From: Alphaproteobacteria bacterium | Lineage (GTDB): Bacteria > Pseudomonadota > Alphaproteobacteria > Acetobacterales > Acetobacteraceae | Reading direction: 5' to 3' | Length of the DNA stretch: 62,550 bases | Assembly: GCA_017307285.1 (NCBI GenBank) | Contig: JAFKFI010000059.1 | Location: forward strand, 1 to 62,550 | Part shown: one piece after another, positions 44,719 to 52,976 of the stretch | Numbering within the stretch: the stretch's first letter is position 1 | Layout: each line of letters starts with the position of its first letter | Position numbers and translations under genes: made by a program | The notes under the pieces: generated by a model | The model's input: the letters and a program-made list of their open reading frames with translations, nothing else | What the model was told of the DNA's origin: nothing | The model's database searches: none

Positions 44719-45138
44719 ATGTTGACGATCGGCAAACTCGCGGCGCTGGGGGAAGTCAGCGTCGACACGCTGCGGTATTACGAGCGGGAAAAATTGATCG
44801 AGCCGGCCGAGAGGAGCGGAAGCGGCTACCGGCTCTACGACGAAGATTCCGCGCGGCGTATTCACTTCATCAAGCAGGCCCAACTCTGCGGTTTCACGCT
44901 CGCTGAAATCCGCGAGCTTCTCATCCTGCGGAGCGGCGATACCGCCTGTTGCGGCGATGTTCGCAAGCGCGCGATCGAAAAGAAACTTCAGCTCGAACAC
45001 AAAATCCGCGCGATGAAGTCCATGTCCAAGGCACTCGATCACCTCATTGCCGATTGCGCCAATGAAACGCATCCGGTCGAGGAATGCACGATTTTGGCGG
45101 CCTTGGACCAAGCCAACGTGATGAGGCAGGCGCACTGA
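44719..45138 (+). CDS. MerR-family metal regulator, ZntR/CadR-like, 139 aa
   Basis: The N-terminal HTH is TIGKLAALGEVSVDTLRYYE and a long coiled dimer helix (80-110) follows. Metal ligands Cys78, Cys113, His118 and Cys123 line up with ZntR Cys79, Cys114, His119 and Cys124; the place of ZntR Cys115 is Ala114. Cys57 and Cys77 are extra. A Zn/Cd/Pb-type sensor is likelier than Hg or Cu. It should activate its own promoter and that of the ATPase operon. Confidence 0.88.
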   Translation: MLTIGKLAALGEVSVDTLRYYEREKLIEPAERSGSGYRLYDEDSARRIHFIKQAQLCGFTLAEIRELLILRSGDTACCGDVRKRAIEKKLQLEHKIRAMKSMSKALDHLIADCANETHPVEECTILAALDQANVMRQAH

Positions 45139-45141
45139 ATT

Positions 45142-45402
45142 ATGAAAATCGAATTATTTTATTCCCCTGGCTGCAGTCAATGCGCCGCGGCGCGGGAGGG
45201 TCTCAAGGCCACCGCAGAGAATGTCGTCCCGGGCATCGAATGGCACGAACTCAATGTGCTTGAGGATCTGGATCACGCGGTCGAGCTCGGCGTGCTGGCG
45301 CTTCCCGCGATCGCCGTTGACGGCGAGCTCCTATTTTCATCCTTGCCGACGCCGCAACAATTACGTGCGGCTTTGAATCGCCGAAGCGGAGTAGAAAAAT
45401 GA
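45142..45402 (+). CDS. Thioredoxin/glutaredoxin-like protein with CSQC site, 86 aa
   Basis: It has a small thioredoxin fold with the redox site YSPGCSQCAAARE (Cys11, Cys14) and the cis-proline in LALPAIAVDG. It has no signal peptide, so it is cytoplasmic. Its stop overlaps the next start (ATGA), and it likely exchanges electrons with the CcdA-like membrane protein. Confidence 0.85.
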   Translation: MKIELFYSPGCSQCAAAREGLKATAENVVPGIEWHELNVLEDLDHAVELGVLALPAIAVDGELLFSSLPTPQQLRAALNRRSGVEK

Positions 45403-46100
45403 TGTTGGAGCCTGAGACCCTTCGGCAGTCGGTCGAGCAAGCTGGCGTGGCGGCTGTCGGGATCGGCTTCCTCGCCGGCCTTGTCTTCAGCTTCAATCCC
45501 GTAGCCATGGCCTCGATCCCCGTCTCCCTCGCCTACGTGACCAGAGCCCGCGAGCGGAAGCAGGCGATCCTGTTTGGAGCGATGTTCATCCTCGGTATGC
45601 TTGTCACCCACGCGGCATTGGGCTTCGTTGCCGGGCTGGGCGGCCACTGGGTTGCGTCTCTTGTCGGACGAGAGTGGGGCCTTGTGCTCGGCCCGCTCTT
45701 GATCGTTCTCGGGCTGATGTGGGCGGGATGGCTTCGGCTGCCGCTGCCAGCGTTTGCGTTGAAAGCGAAACGGCCGTCTGCTTCGTGGGGTGCGTTCTTG
45801 CTTGGGTCCACGTTCTCGATAGCGGTCTGTCCGGTCTGCACGCCGGCGCTCGTTGTGCTGCTCGGGGCGGCGGCAGGACTCGGCTCACCCTGGACTGGGG
45901 CCGTTCTTCTGCTCGCGTTTGCTGTAGGCCGCGCCCTTCCAGTCGCTCTTGGCGCTATCAGCATCGGCTGGCTTGAGAATTTACACGGCTTGGCCGCGTA
46001 TCGGCGTGCCTTCGAGACATTGGGCGGCGTGACGCTGATTGCGTCGGGGCTCTACATGCTGAACGCCTATTTTTTCTGGGTTCCGGCGCTGGCCATGTGA
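45399..46100 (+). CDS. CcdA/DsbD-transmembrane-like protein, 233 aa
   Basis: About six membrane spans fit the CcdA/LysE-type reductant-conducting family. The second redox region is kept as CPVCTPAL (Cys144, Cys147). In the first, where family members have NPC or SPC, this protein has FNPVAMASIP, so the first reactive Cys is absent. It may act as a changed reductant channel or a metal-linked membrane protein. It is coupled to the thioredoxin gene. Confidence 0.78.
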   Translation: MMLEPETLRQSVEQAGVAAVGIGFLAGLVFSFNPVAMASIPVSLAYVTRARERKQAILFGAMFILGMLVTHAALGFVAGLGGHWVASLVGREWGLVLGPLLIVLGLMWAGWLRLPLPAFALKAKRPSASWGAFLLGSTFSIAVCPVCTPALVVLLGAAAGLGSPWTGAVLLLAFAVGRALPVALGAISIGWLENLHGLAAYRRAFETLGGVTLIASGLYMLNAYFFWVPALAM

Positions 46101-46110
46101 GGGGCGGCTG

Positions 46111-46431
46111 ATGGCCGGAATATTGGTAAGCTCGCAGTCCGCAATCACTTGCCCGAACTGCGGACGCATGAAGGCGGAAACAATGCCGACCGACGCTTGC
46201 CAGTTCTTCTATACCCGCACGTGTTGCGCCGAAACCTTGCGGCCGAAGCCGGGAGATTGCTGTGTCTTTTGCGTCCCCCTCGGTGCTGCTCAAGGTTCCT
46301 TCACTCTGGCGGAGGGCTTCACCGCCCATCTCGACTGGGAGAGGCCTTGTCTGCGAATTCGCAGCCATCGTCTTGATGCTGGTATCGCTCCGACAGCGAC
46401 AATTCACCAAATTTCTCACGCTTCCGTGTAG
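46111..46431 (+). CDS. GDCCVxC-type small Cys-rich protein with altered C-terminus, 106 aa
   Basis: The N-half has SAITCPNCGRMKAETMPTDACQFFY, ending PGDCCVFC, the mark of the GDCCVxC family that often occurs beside mercury and arsenic genes. Family members then go on with SYGSVPCPPIQ, but this frame turns to unrelated residues after GDCCVFC; a +1 shift gives SPSV, partly like the expected sequence. So a frameshift or recombination has probably changed the end. It lies in the MerR unit. Confidence 0.65.
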   Translation: MAGILVSSQSAITCPNCGRMKAETMPTDACQFFYTRTCCAETLRPKPGDCCVFCVPLGAAQGSFTLAEGFTAHLDWERPCLRIRSHRLDAGIAPTATIHQISHASV

Positions 46432-46441
46432 CTGATGAGAA

Positions 46442-47362
46442 ATGATAACGGCGGCGGCCATCGAGCTTCGGGACCTGAGATGGGTAATTGTTGCAGCTAA
46501 GCATAGAAGTCTAAGGCAAGCTGCAGAAGCGCTCCACATTCGACAATCAACCCTCAGCCGGCGGCTGCGCGACCTTGAATATCGTTTGGGTGCCACGCTT
46601 TTCGAACGGAGTAACGGAGGCACACGGCCAACCGTCGCGGGTCATGAGTTCCTTGAGGCGGCGCGGCGAATCGTCGAAGAAGCCGATACCGTATTCTCAA
46701 GACTGCGAACTCGTGGACGGGGCGAAAACGGGCAACTCACAATCGGCGTTTATGCCTCACTCTCGACTGGCAACCTGCGTGCCACATTAACTGACCATCA
46801 TCGACGCTTTCCGGACGTGGACGTTTACATGATCGACGGTGGGCATGACAGGTTGATGTGTGACCTGATAACCAACGCGATCGACATCGCCATCATGACC
46901 ACGTGTGGCCCAAGCTGGGACGATCGGCGCCTGCCGCTCTGGAGCGAGCGCGTTATCGTTGCTTTGCCGGCGCAGCATCCATTCTGCGCTCGTAGCATGA
47001 TCAACTGGTCTGATTTTGCAAATGAGCGAATGCTATTCCCTCAACGGGGTCCAGGCCCCGAACTCGAACGATTGTTGACCGCAAAACTCCATGGCTCGGG
47101 CCCACAGCGGATACTACATCACGACGTTAGTCTCGATCGCCTGCTGAGTCTGGTTGGCGCCGAATATGGTATGTTGCTGATGCTTGAAGGAGCGACAGGC
47201 GTCCATTACGAGGGTGTAGTCTATCGCGAGATTCACGAAGAGGAAGGGCCGACACGTCTCGACTTTGCCGCTTACTGGCGACAGGCGAATAACAATCCGA
47301 CGCTCGAACCGTTTCTCGCTATGCTCCGCGAACGCCATCCGGATCTCACGGCCGGAACCTAA
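46442..47362 (+). CDS. LysR-family transcriptional regulator, 306 aa
   Basis: The N-terminal HTH (SLRQAAEALHIRQSTLSRRL) and a substrate-binding domain (about 90-300) are present. It faces the end of the transfer operon, tail to tail with the DUF2274 gene (4-base overlap). A LysR gene at this place is a recurrent part of this type of conjugative element, so it could control transfer. The ligand is unknown. Confidence 0.85.
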   Translation: MITAAAIELRDLRWVIVAAKHRSLRQAAEALHIRQSTLSRRLRDLEYRLGATLFERSNGGTRPTVAGHEFLEAARRIVEEADTVFSRLRTRGRGENGQLTIGVYASLSTGNLRATLTDHHRRFPDVDVYMIDGGHDRLMCDLITNAIDIAIMTTCGPSWDDRRLPLWSERVIVALPAQHPFCARSMINWSDFANERMLFPQRGPGPELERLLTAKLHGSGPQRILHHDVSLDRLLSLVGAEYGMLLMLEGATGVHYEGVVYREIHEEEGPTRLDFAAYWRQANNNPTLEPFLAMLRERHPDLTAGT

Positions 47363-47592
47363 TGAGATTGGATCGAAGCCCCTCGCCGCGCTTTCGTGAA
47401 CGCCCGGTCCGTCGCCATGAACCGCTCGATCATCGGCACGATCAACTTGGCAGGGTCGGAGATCACCTGCCCTGTCGTTCGTCCGAGCACCTCAGCGTAG
47501 GCAACTAGGTCGCGATGAATGGCGGCAGGTAACTCGACCGTGATCTTAACGGGTTTATCGTCGGCGAGCGCCCCGAGCTTGAGTTTCGTCAT
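47359..47592 (-). CDS. DUF2274 protein of the conjugation operon, 77 aa
   Basis: This short protein starts MTKLKLGALADDKPVKITVE, has the segment LPAAIHRDLVAYAEVLGR, and fits DUF2274, a family found at the end of trb operons. Its N-terminal strand and helices resemble ribbon-helix-helix proteins, so it may bind DNA. Its ATG overlaps the trbI stop. Role unknown. Confidence 0.8.
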   Translation of the reverse strand: MTKLKLGALADDKPVKITVELPAAIHRDLVAYAEVLGRTTGQVISDPAKLIVPMIERFMATDRAFTKARRGASIQSH

Positions 47593-48794
47593 GGCATTGC
47601 TCCCTGTCCGTAGGGCGCCAGCACGAGATCGCGCGTGACGATAACACGGACCGGGAAGCCCGGCCGGATGGTCAAGGTCGGCTGGATGTTGAGCTGGCGC
47701 TGGACGATTTGCTGGCCTGTCTGGCTAATGCTGTTGGACGCGCCGCTCCGGATCGCCTGAATGAGATTGTTCTCGTCCTGGCTCGTGCCCGCTTCGGCAC
47801 CAACGCTCAGAAGAGTCGAGAGGACGGCGGCCTTGAACAGCATGCCCCAATGGTTGTCGACCTCGTCCTCGAGCCCGGCATAGCCCTGCGTATCGGCGCC
47901 GGGCTGACGCTCCAGCACGATCGAGCTGCCGTCCGGCATGATGATCCGGGTCCAAACCAGCAGGACTCGCGACTGCCCGAAAGCGACGGAGCTGTCGTAT
48001 TGGCCGATCAGCTTTGCGCCCTGCGGGATCAGAAGATATTTTCCGGTCGGGCTGTCATAGACCGCCTCCGTCACCTGGGCGGTGATCTGGCCGGGCAGAT
48101 CGGAACGAATGCCCGTGATGAGCGCGGCAGGGATCACTGTGCCGGCTTGCACGACATAGGGCGAGGCCTTGGCGTCGAGCCGGTTCGGACTGACCGTCCG
48201 CTTATCCGTCGAAGCGTTGAGGAATGCGGCCTTGCGATCCTGCATGTTCTGCGCGGCGCCGGTATCGACCGGCGGTGTGGGCGTTGGGCCCGTTGCGATC
48301 CCCGTAGCAGCCGGCACGGCCAGCCCGACCGGCTGGGGCTGCTGATTGGTCTGGGCGAAGAGACGGCTGAGCCGCGCCGCCTCGATCTCTTGGGCACGGC
48401 GCTGCGCCTCCGGATCTGGCGTCGTGGCGGGAGCCACGGTGTTCGGCGCTGCCCCTGCGTTGAGGATCGGCCTGCCGAGATCGCCGGGTAGCGGCGGCCC
48501 AAGCGGCGGCGCTTGGCGCGGCAGGCCGGTATAGTCTTTTGGGAGTCCTGCCAGGCCTTCAGCCGAGGGACGGTTCTGCGTCGAGAGCAGCTCTTGGCCG
48601 CTCTGCGCCGCGTTGCGAGTCTGAAGCGCGTAGCCGAGCGCGCCCGCGACGGCGAGCGCCGAAACGGCGCCCAGGCCAATCAGCACCCTGCGCGACAAGC
48701 GCGTGACGCGCGGCCGTTCGCCCCGGAGCCGCAGGTCGGGCGGTACGACCGGCGTTGGCGACGGCGGTTGTTCTTCAGGACCTTCCGTCGTCAT
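47589..48794 (-). CDS. trbI: Conjugal transfer protein TrbI (VirB10-like), 401 aa
   Basis: It has an N-terminal cytoplasmic part, one membrane span (about 34-54, VLIGLGAVSALAVAGALGYA), a Pro-rich periplasmic linker and a VirB10-type beta-barrel C-domain starting near 205 (YVVQAGTVIPAALITGIRSD). It bridges both membranes in the transfer channel. Its start overlaps the trbG stop. Confidence 0.92.
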   Translation of the reverse strand: MTTEGPEEQPPSPTPVVPPDLRLRGERPRVTRLSRRVLIGLGAVSALAVAGALGYALQTRNAAQSGQELLSTQNRPSAEGLAGLPKDYTGLPRQAPPLGPPLPGDLGRPILNAGAAPNTVAPATTPDPEAQRRAQEIEAARLSRLFAQTNQQPQPVGLAVPAATGIATGPTPTPPVDTGAAQNMQDRKAAFLNASTDKRTVSPNRLDAKASPYVVQAGTVIPAALITGIRSDLPGQITAQVTEAVYDSPTGKYLLIPQGAKLIGQYDSSVAFGQSRVLLVWTRIIMPDGSSIVLERQPGADTQGYAGLEDEVDNHWGMLFKAAVLSTLLSVGAEAGTSQDENNLIQAIRSGASNSISQTGQQIVQRQLNIQPTLTIRPGFPVRVIVTRDLVLAPYGQGAMP

Positions 48795-49864
48795 GACCGC
48801 GGCCTTCCGTCGGTGCGGACGATGCGGACGCGCCGCTCGCTATCCTTGTCGCCGAGACGCAATTCGGCGGCTGCGAACAGGCGGTCGACGATGTAATAGT
48901 TGCGGTTGACCCGGTAGTTCACCAGCTCGGAGCCGCCGGCCGGTCCGATGACGAACAGTGGCGGCATCTCGCCCTGGGCAATGCCGCTCGGGAACTCGAT
49001 GTAGACCTTGTGCCCGTCGTCGAAGGCGCGCATCGGACGCCAGGCCGGGTTGTCGCCCTGGATTGCATAACGGAAGTTGATCGAGGCGAGATCGACGCCG
49101 CTGGCAATCGGCGCGGCTGCGTCGGCCTCCTGGTTCTGCCGCCGAAGCGCGATGAGCTGATCTTCGGGATACTGCCAGGAGACTGAGGCCATGTAGGTCT
49201 TCTCGGTCGAGCGCAGCTCGAGGAGGTAGGTCCGCCGATCCGTGTTGATGACCAGATTGGTGAGCAGCTCGGGTCTCGTCGGCTTGACCAGGATGTGAAC
49301 TTTCTTGGTCGCGCCCGCGCCGCTCTCGGTATCGCCGATAATCCAGCGCACGGTGTCGCCGGCGGCGACGGGGCCGGAGCCGACGAGCTGCTCGCCGTCC
49401 TGCAGCGCGATGTCGGTAATCTCGCCGGGCGCCGTATAGACTTGGTAGAGCGCCCCGCCGGAGAACGGATAGACCTGGACCGCGTTGATGAAACCGTTGC
49501 GCACCGGCTGAATCCGCGCGGCAGCGTTGGCTTGGTTGACACGCACGGTCGGGTCGGCAGCTTCGGGTGTCGGCTTGCCACCGTCGATTGGCTTCAGTTG
49601 CCCGGGCAGCGGCAGCAGCTTGGGCAACTCCACGATCTTGATAGGCGCTGGCGGATCGACGGTGAGCTTTGCCGGCGCCGCGCTGTCGTAATTAATGTCG
49701 GGCGGAATGAAATTGTGCGCGCAGCCGCCCAGCGTAGTGGCGGACATCAGCAAAGCCGCCAGGCCGGCTTTACGGAAAGCCGCGTTTGCTCCCTTCCGGC
49801 TTTGCTGACTGACGCAGAAACGCGAAGCCGGACCGCCGGCTTCCTTAGAAATCGGCGGGGTCAT
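48791..49864 (-). CDS. trbG: Conjugal transfer protein TrbG (VirB9-like), 357 aa
   Basis: The lipobox-like LGGC (Cys48) follows a long N-terminal region, with the VirB9 domain (about 100-340: VRVNQANAAARIQPVRNGFI, later YFVDRLFAAAELRLGDKD-like ending). It forms the outer-membrane core complex with TrbI. The start ATG 49864 overlaps the trbF stop; the frame open upstream of it is trbF antisense or shifted. Confidence 0.9.
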   Translation of the reverse strand: MTPPISKEAGGPASRFCVSQQSRKGANAAFRKAGLAALLMSATTLGGCAHNFIPPDINYDSAAPAKLTVDPPAPIKIVELPKLLPLPGQLKPIDGGKPTPEAADPTVRVNQANAAARIQPVRNGFINAVQVYPFSGGALYQVYTAPGEITDIALQDGEQLVGSGPVAAGDTVRWIIGDTESGAGATKKVHILVKPTRPELLTNLVINTDRRTYLLELRSTEKTYMASVSWQYPEDQLIALRRQNQEADAAAPIASGVDLASINFRYAIQGDNPAWRPMRAFDDGHKVYIEFPSGIAQGEMPPLFVIGPAGGSELVNYRVNRNYYIVDRLFAAAELRLGDKDSERRVRIVRTDGRPRS

Positions 49865-50550
49865 TGTCCCAGCTCCTTCGACCAGTTGATTGCGGTGACG
49901 TAGATGCCAAGCGGGTTCTTGCGGAGCACGTCGGCGGAGGTCGGCGTCTGGATCGCGATGGTGAGGATCGCGGTCCAACGGGTGTTGTCGGCCAGCGCGC
50001 CGTCCTGATAGCGGTGCTCGACCCATTCGACCCGGAAGCTCGACGGCGAGGCGCGGATCACGCTCGAGACGTCGATCGCGATCTGCTGTTTGCCGAGCTT
50101 GGCGAAGGGGTCGTTCGCACGGGCGTAGTCGTTGAGCGCCTGGGAGCCCGAGGTGGTGGTGAAGTCGTAGGCCTGCAGCCAGTTCTGCCGCACGATGATC
50201 GGATCGGCTGGCAGCGCGCGGACCATCTGGATGAAGTGCGCGAGATACCAGGCGATTTGCGGATCGCTCGGTGTGTAGTCAGCCGTAGCCGACGCGACAG
50301 CCTGCGCCTGTCCGAGCTTGTCGACCTGTACGACCCAGGGGACGATGCTGCCGTGGGTCGACTGCCAGACGAGGCCGCCGGCGAGGCCCATGGACAGCGC
50401 CAGTGAGCCGAAGGCCATCAGCCGCCAGTTCTTGGCCTGCACCCGGGCCGAGCCGATGCGGTCGTCCCACACCTGCGCGGCGCGCTGATAGGGGGTCTCA
50501 GGCTCGGGCGTCCGGCCGTAACGAGCCGTGGGGCGGCGAAACAGCGCCAT
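49861..50550 (-). CDS. trbF: Conjugal transfer protein TrbF (VirB8-like), 229 aa
   Basis: It has one membrane span near 40-62 (LMAFGSLALSMGLAGGLVWQ) and a periplasmic VirB8-type domain with YTPSDPQIAWYLAHFIQMVR. It is an inner-membrane assembly factor of the type IV system. It stands 3 bases after trbL. Confidence 0.92.
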   Translation of the reverse strand: MALFRRPTARYGRTPEPETPYQRAAQVWDDRIGSARVQAKNWRLMAFGSLALSMGLAGGLVWQSTHGSIVPWVVQVDKLGQAQAVASATADYTPSDPQIAWYLAHFIQMVRALPADPIIVRQNWLQAYDFTTTSGSQALNDYARANDPFAKLGKQQIAIDVSSVIRASPSSFRVEWVEHRYQDGALADNTRWTAILTIAIQTPTSADVLRKNPLGIYVTAINWSKELGQ

Positions 50551-50553
50551 CTC

Positions 50554-51906
50554 TTATTCTCCTCCTGAGAGATCGACGGAATGGCCGCCGCCATGGCTGT
50601 CGCCGGACCTCAAGGCCTGGACGGCGGCTTGCGCGCCGTGCGTCATGGCTTGGTTGCGGCGCATGCGCTGGGCCCAAGCGGGTGCGGCTGGATCTGCTGA
50701 GCCAGCCGCGGGCGCACCTGGCGCGTTGCCGCCGACCGCCCCTGCGGTGGATGAACCGCCGGTGTTGCTGAAACTGGATCGAGCGCCGGCGGCGAAGCTC
50801 TCCCTCATCGAGTTGGCGGCGCCAGCGGCGGCGCGCCGCATCGGCGCTGCGGCGGCTGAAGCGGCCGCTCGGCCAATGCCGCCGATCCCGGCCGCGACGC
50901 CCGACGCGCCAGACCGGCCAGCCGACGCGAGGCTGTAGGCGGAGGATGCGCCACCGGCCATCGCCGCGCCGCCGCGTGCGGCGGCGGCCGTGCCGGATGC
51001 GGCCGCCATCGCTCCTCTCCCGGCCAGGCCGAGCGCGCCCGCGCCGGCCATCGCCGTGCCCGCGACAGCGAGGCCTGTTCCGACAGCCGCGCCTGCGCCG
51101 AGCTGAGGGGCGCCGGAGACCAGGCCCGTCGCGATACCCGGGCCGAAGATGCCGAGCCCCAGCATGGCGAGCGCGGCCAGCACGACAGATAGCGCCTGTT
51201 CGACGGTCGGTTGGCCACCGGCGTAGGTCTGCGTGAACTGCGAGAAGAGGCCGGTGCCGATACCAACGATGACGGACAACACCATCACCTTCACACCCGC
51301 GGCGACAATATTGCCGAGTACCTTTTCGGCGAGGAACGCGGTCTTGTTGAAGAGCGCGAAGGGAATGAGGATGAAGCCGGCGAGCGTCGTCAGCTTGAAC
51401 TCGATCAAGGTGACGAAGAGCTGTACCGCCAGGATGAAGAAGGCGATCAGCACCAGAACCCACGAGACCATCAGCACCGCGATCTGGACGAAGTTCGCGA
51501 AGAAGCTGGTGAAGCCCATCATCTGGTTAGCCGCGTCGAGCAGCGGCTGACCAGCGTCGAGTCCAACCTGTGCGAGCTTGCCCGGCCGCAGGAAGTCGGC
51601 GGTCGAGATCGAAGAGCCGCCCGCCTTCAGGCCGAGGCCGGCGAAGCTGTTGAAGACGATGGCAGAGAGGTTGTTGAAGTTGTTGATGATGAAAGCGAAG
51701 AAGCCAACGTAGAGGGTCTTCTTCACCAGCCGCTGGAGGATGTCCTCATCGGCGCCCCAGGCCCAGAACAAGCCCGCGAGCGTGATGTCGATGACGATCA
51801 GCGTGGACGAGAGATAGCCAACCTCACCCTTGATCAGGCCGAAGCCGGAATCGATGTAGGTGGTGAATGTGTTGAGGAAGGTATCGATGACGCCGACATT
51901 GTTCAT
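50554..51906 (-). CDS. trbL: Conjugal transfer protein TrbL (VirB6-like), 450 aa
   Basis: Several membrane spans (about 30-270) form the VirB6-type polytopic core, followed by a long Ala/Gly-rich tail with low complexity (270-450). It is the inner-membrane channel part. ATG 51906 overlaps the stop of the trbK-like gene. Confidence 0.9.
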   Translation of the reverse strand: MNNVGVIDTFLNTFTTYIDSGFGLIKGEVGYLSSTLIVIDITLAGLFWAWGADEDILQRLVKKTLYVGFFAFIINNFNNLSAIVFNSFAGLGLKAGGSSISTADFLRPGKLAQVGLDAGQPLLDAANQMMGFTSFFANFVQIAVLMVSWVLVLIAFFILAVQLFVTLIEFKLTTLAGFILIPFALFNKTAFLAEKVLGNIVAAGVKVMVLSVIVGIGTGLFSQFTQTYAGGQPTVEQALSVVLAALAMLGLGIFGPGIATGLVSGAPQLGAGAAVGTGLAVAGTAMAGAGALGLAGRGAMAAASGTAAAARGGAAMAGGASSAYSLASAGRSGASGVAAGIGGIGRAAASAAAAPMRRAAAGAANSMRESFAAGARSSFSNTGGSSTAGAVGGNAPGAPAAGSADPAAPAWAQRMRRNQAMTHGAQAAVQALRSGDSHGGGHSVDLSGGE

Positions 51907-52229
51907 CGCGCGTCTCCCTTAAAAGGGGTGGCCGGCGCGGCAGCGCCTGGGGGCGTTTGTGGCGATAGCGGCCGCGCCGGCCTGCCGAAGAATCGCTGGC
52001 GGTTCTCCTCCCAGACCGCGACGCAATGCGGGTCCTCGGCATCCTGGGGACCGAGCGCGCTGCAACGGCGCAGCTCGGCCGAGAGGTCGTCGGATGCTGG
52101 ATTGATGGTCGGAGACGTCTCGACGACAGGCGTCGGGGGACGCCGGTTGACCGCGACGAGGGTCGCGATGAACACCGCGACCAGGGCGACGATCGCGGCC
52201 GCGCGGAAGATCTCCGACCGTCCCAGCAT
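51903..52229 (-). CDS. TrbK-alt-like putative entry-exclusion protein, 108 aa
   Basis: It has an N-terminal membrane anchor (AAAIVALVAVFIATLVAV), then a small periplasmic part with RRCSALGPQDAEDPHCVAVW, ending ENRQRFFG, the typical pattern of the alternative TrbK proteins between trbJ and trbL. Two Cys (residues about 56 and 68) may form a disulfide. It is thought to block entry of the same element; that is family knowledge, not proven here. Confidence 0.8.
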   Translation of the reverse strand: MLGRSEIFRAAAIVALVAVFIATLVAVNRRPPTPVVETSPTINPASDDLSAELRRCSALGPQDAEDPHCVAVWEENRQRFFGRPARPLSPQTPPGAAAPATPFKGDAR

Positions 52230-52238
52230 CGCGGCGCC

Positions 52239-52976
52239 TCAGTTGCCGCTGAACATGGTGACGTTGCCGGGTTGGTAGCCGGTGCGCGTCGAGAAGGTCT
52301 TGTAGTTCTGCTGGCCCTGCGCCTCGGCGGCGGCGCTACGCGCTTGCTCGAGCGCATCGGCTCGGCTCTTGGCGGACAGCACCGCCACGAGGTCGGAGAG
52401 TTGCTGGGATTGCAGCGCCAGAAGCTGGTTGCCGGCCTGGGCGGCCTGCAAGGCGCCCGTGGCGTTCTGGCTCGCGGAGACCAGCGAGGTCATGGCGCTG
52501 GAGTTGGTCGGGATGTTGCCGACAACGCCCGCCTGGACCTTCAGACTGTCCTCGAAGGCGCCGACCGAGTTCTGCCAGCGCGTCTGCGCGTTGGCGACCA
52601 TGGCAGTGGTCGAGCCCGCGCCCGCGGCCGAACCGTAGCTCGTCGAATAGGCCTGCTCGATGCGCTGGACGTTGAAGGCGATGTTCTGCGCCTGACCGAG
52701 CAGCGACTGGGTCTGGGCGATCGACGACTGAAGCTGCGTCAGCGTCGACATCGGCAGGTTGGCGAGATTGCGCGCCTGGTTGACCAGGCTCGTCGCTTGG
52801 TTGGTCAACATCTGGATCTGATTGTTGATCTGCTGCAGCTCGCGCGCCGCGGTCAGCACGTTCTGGCTGAAGTTGGTCGGGTCGTAGACGATCCACTGCG
52901 CCGAGGCGGGCGGTGCGGCGACGGCCAGGGTGAGCGCGACGGCGCTTGCCGCCGCCAGATGGCGCAGCTTGATCAT
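52239..52976 (-). CDS. trbJ: Conjugal transfer protein TrbJ (VirB5-like), 245 aa
   Basis: A clear Sec signal ends near residue 26 (LAVAAPPASA), followed by QWIVYDPTNFSQNVLTAARE and a long helical Gln/Ala-rich body. It is a periplasmic pilus-tip-type component. The start ATG 52976 overlaps the trbE stop. Confidence 0.9.
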   Translation of the reverse strand: MIKLRHLAAASAVALTLAVAAPPASAQWIVYDPTNFSQNVLTAARELQQINNQIQMLTNQATSLVNQARNLANLPMSTLTQLQSSIAQTQSLLGQAQNIAFNVQRIEQAYSTSYGSAAGAGSTTAMVANAQTRWQNSVGAFEDSLKVQAGVVGNIPTNSSAMTSLVSASQNATGALQAAQAGNQLLALQSQQLSDLVAVLSAKSRADALEQARSAAAEAQGQQNYKTFSTRTGYQPGNVTMFSGN

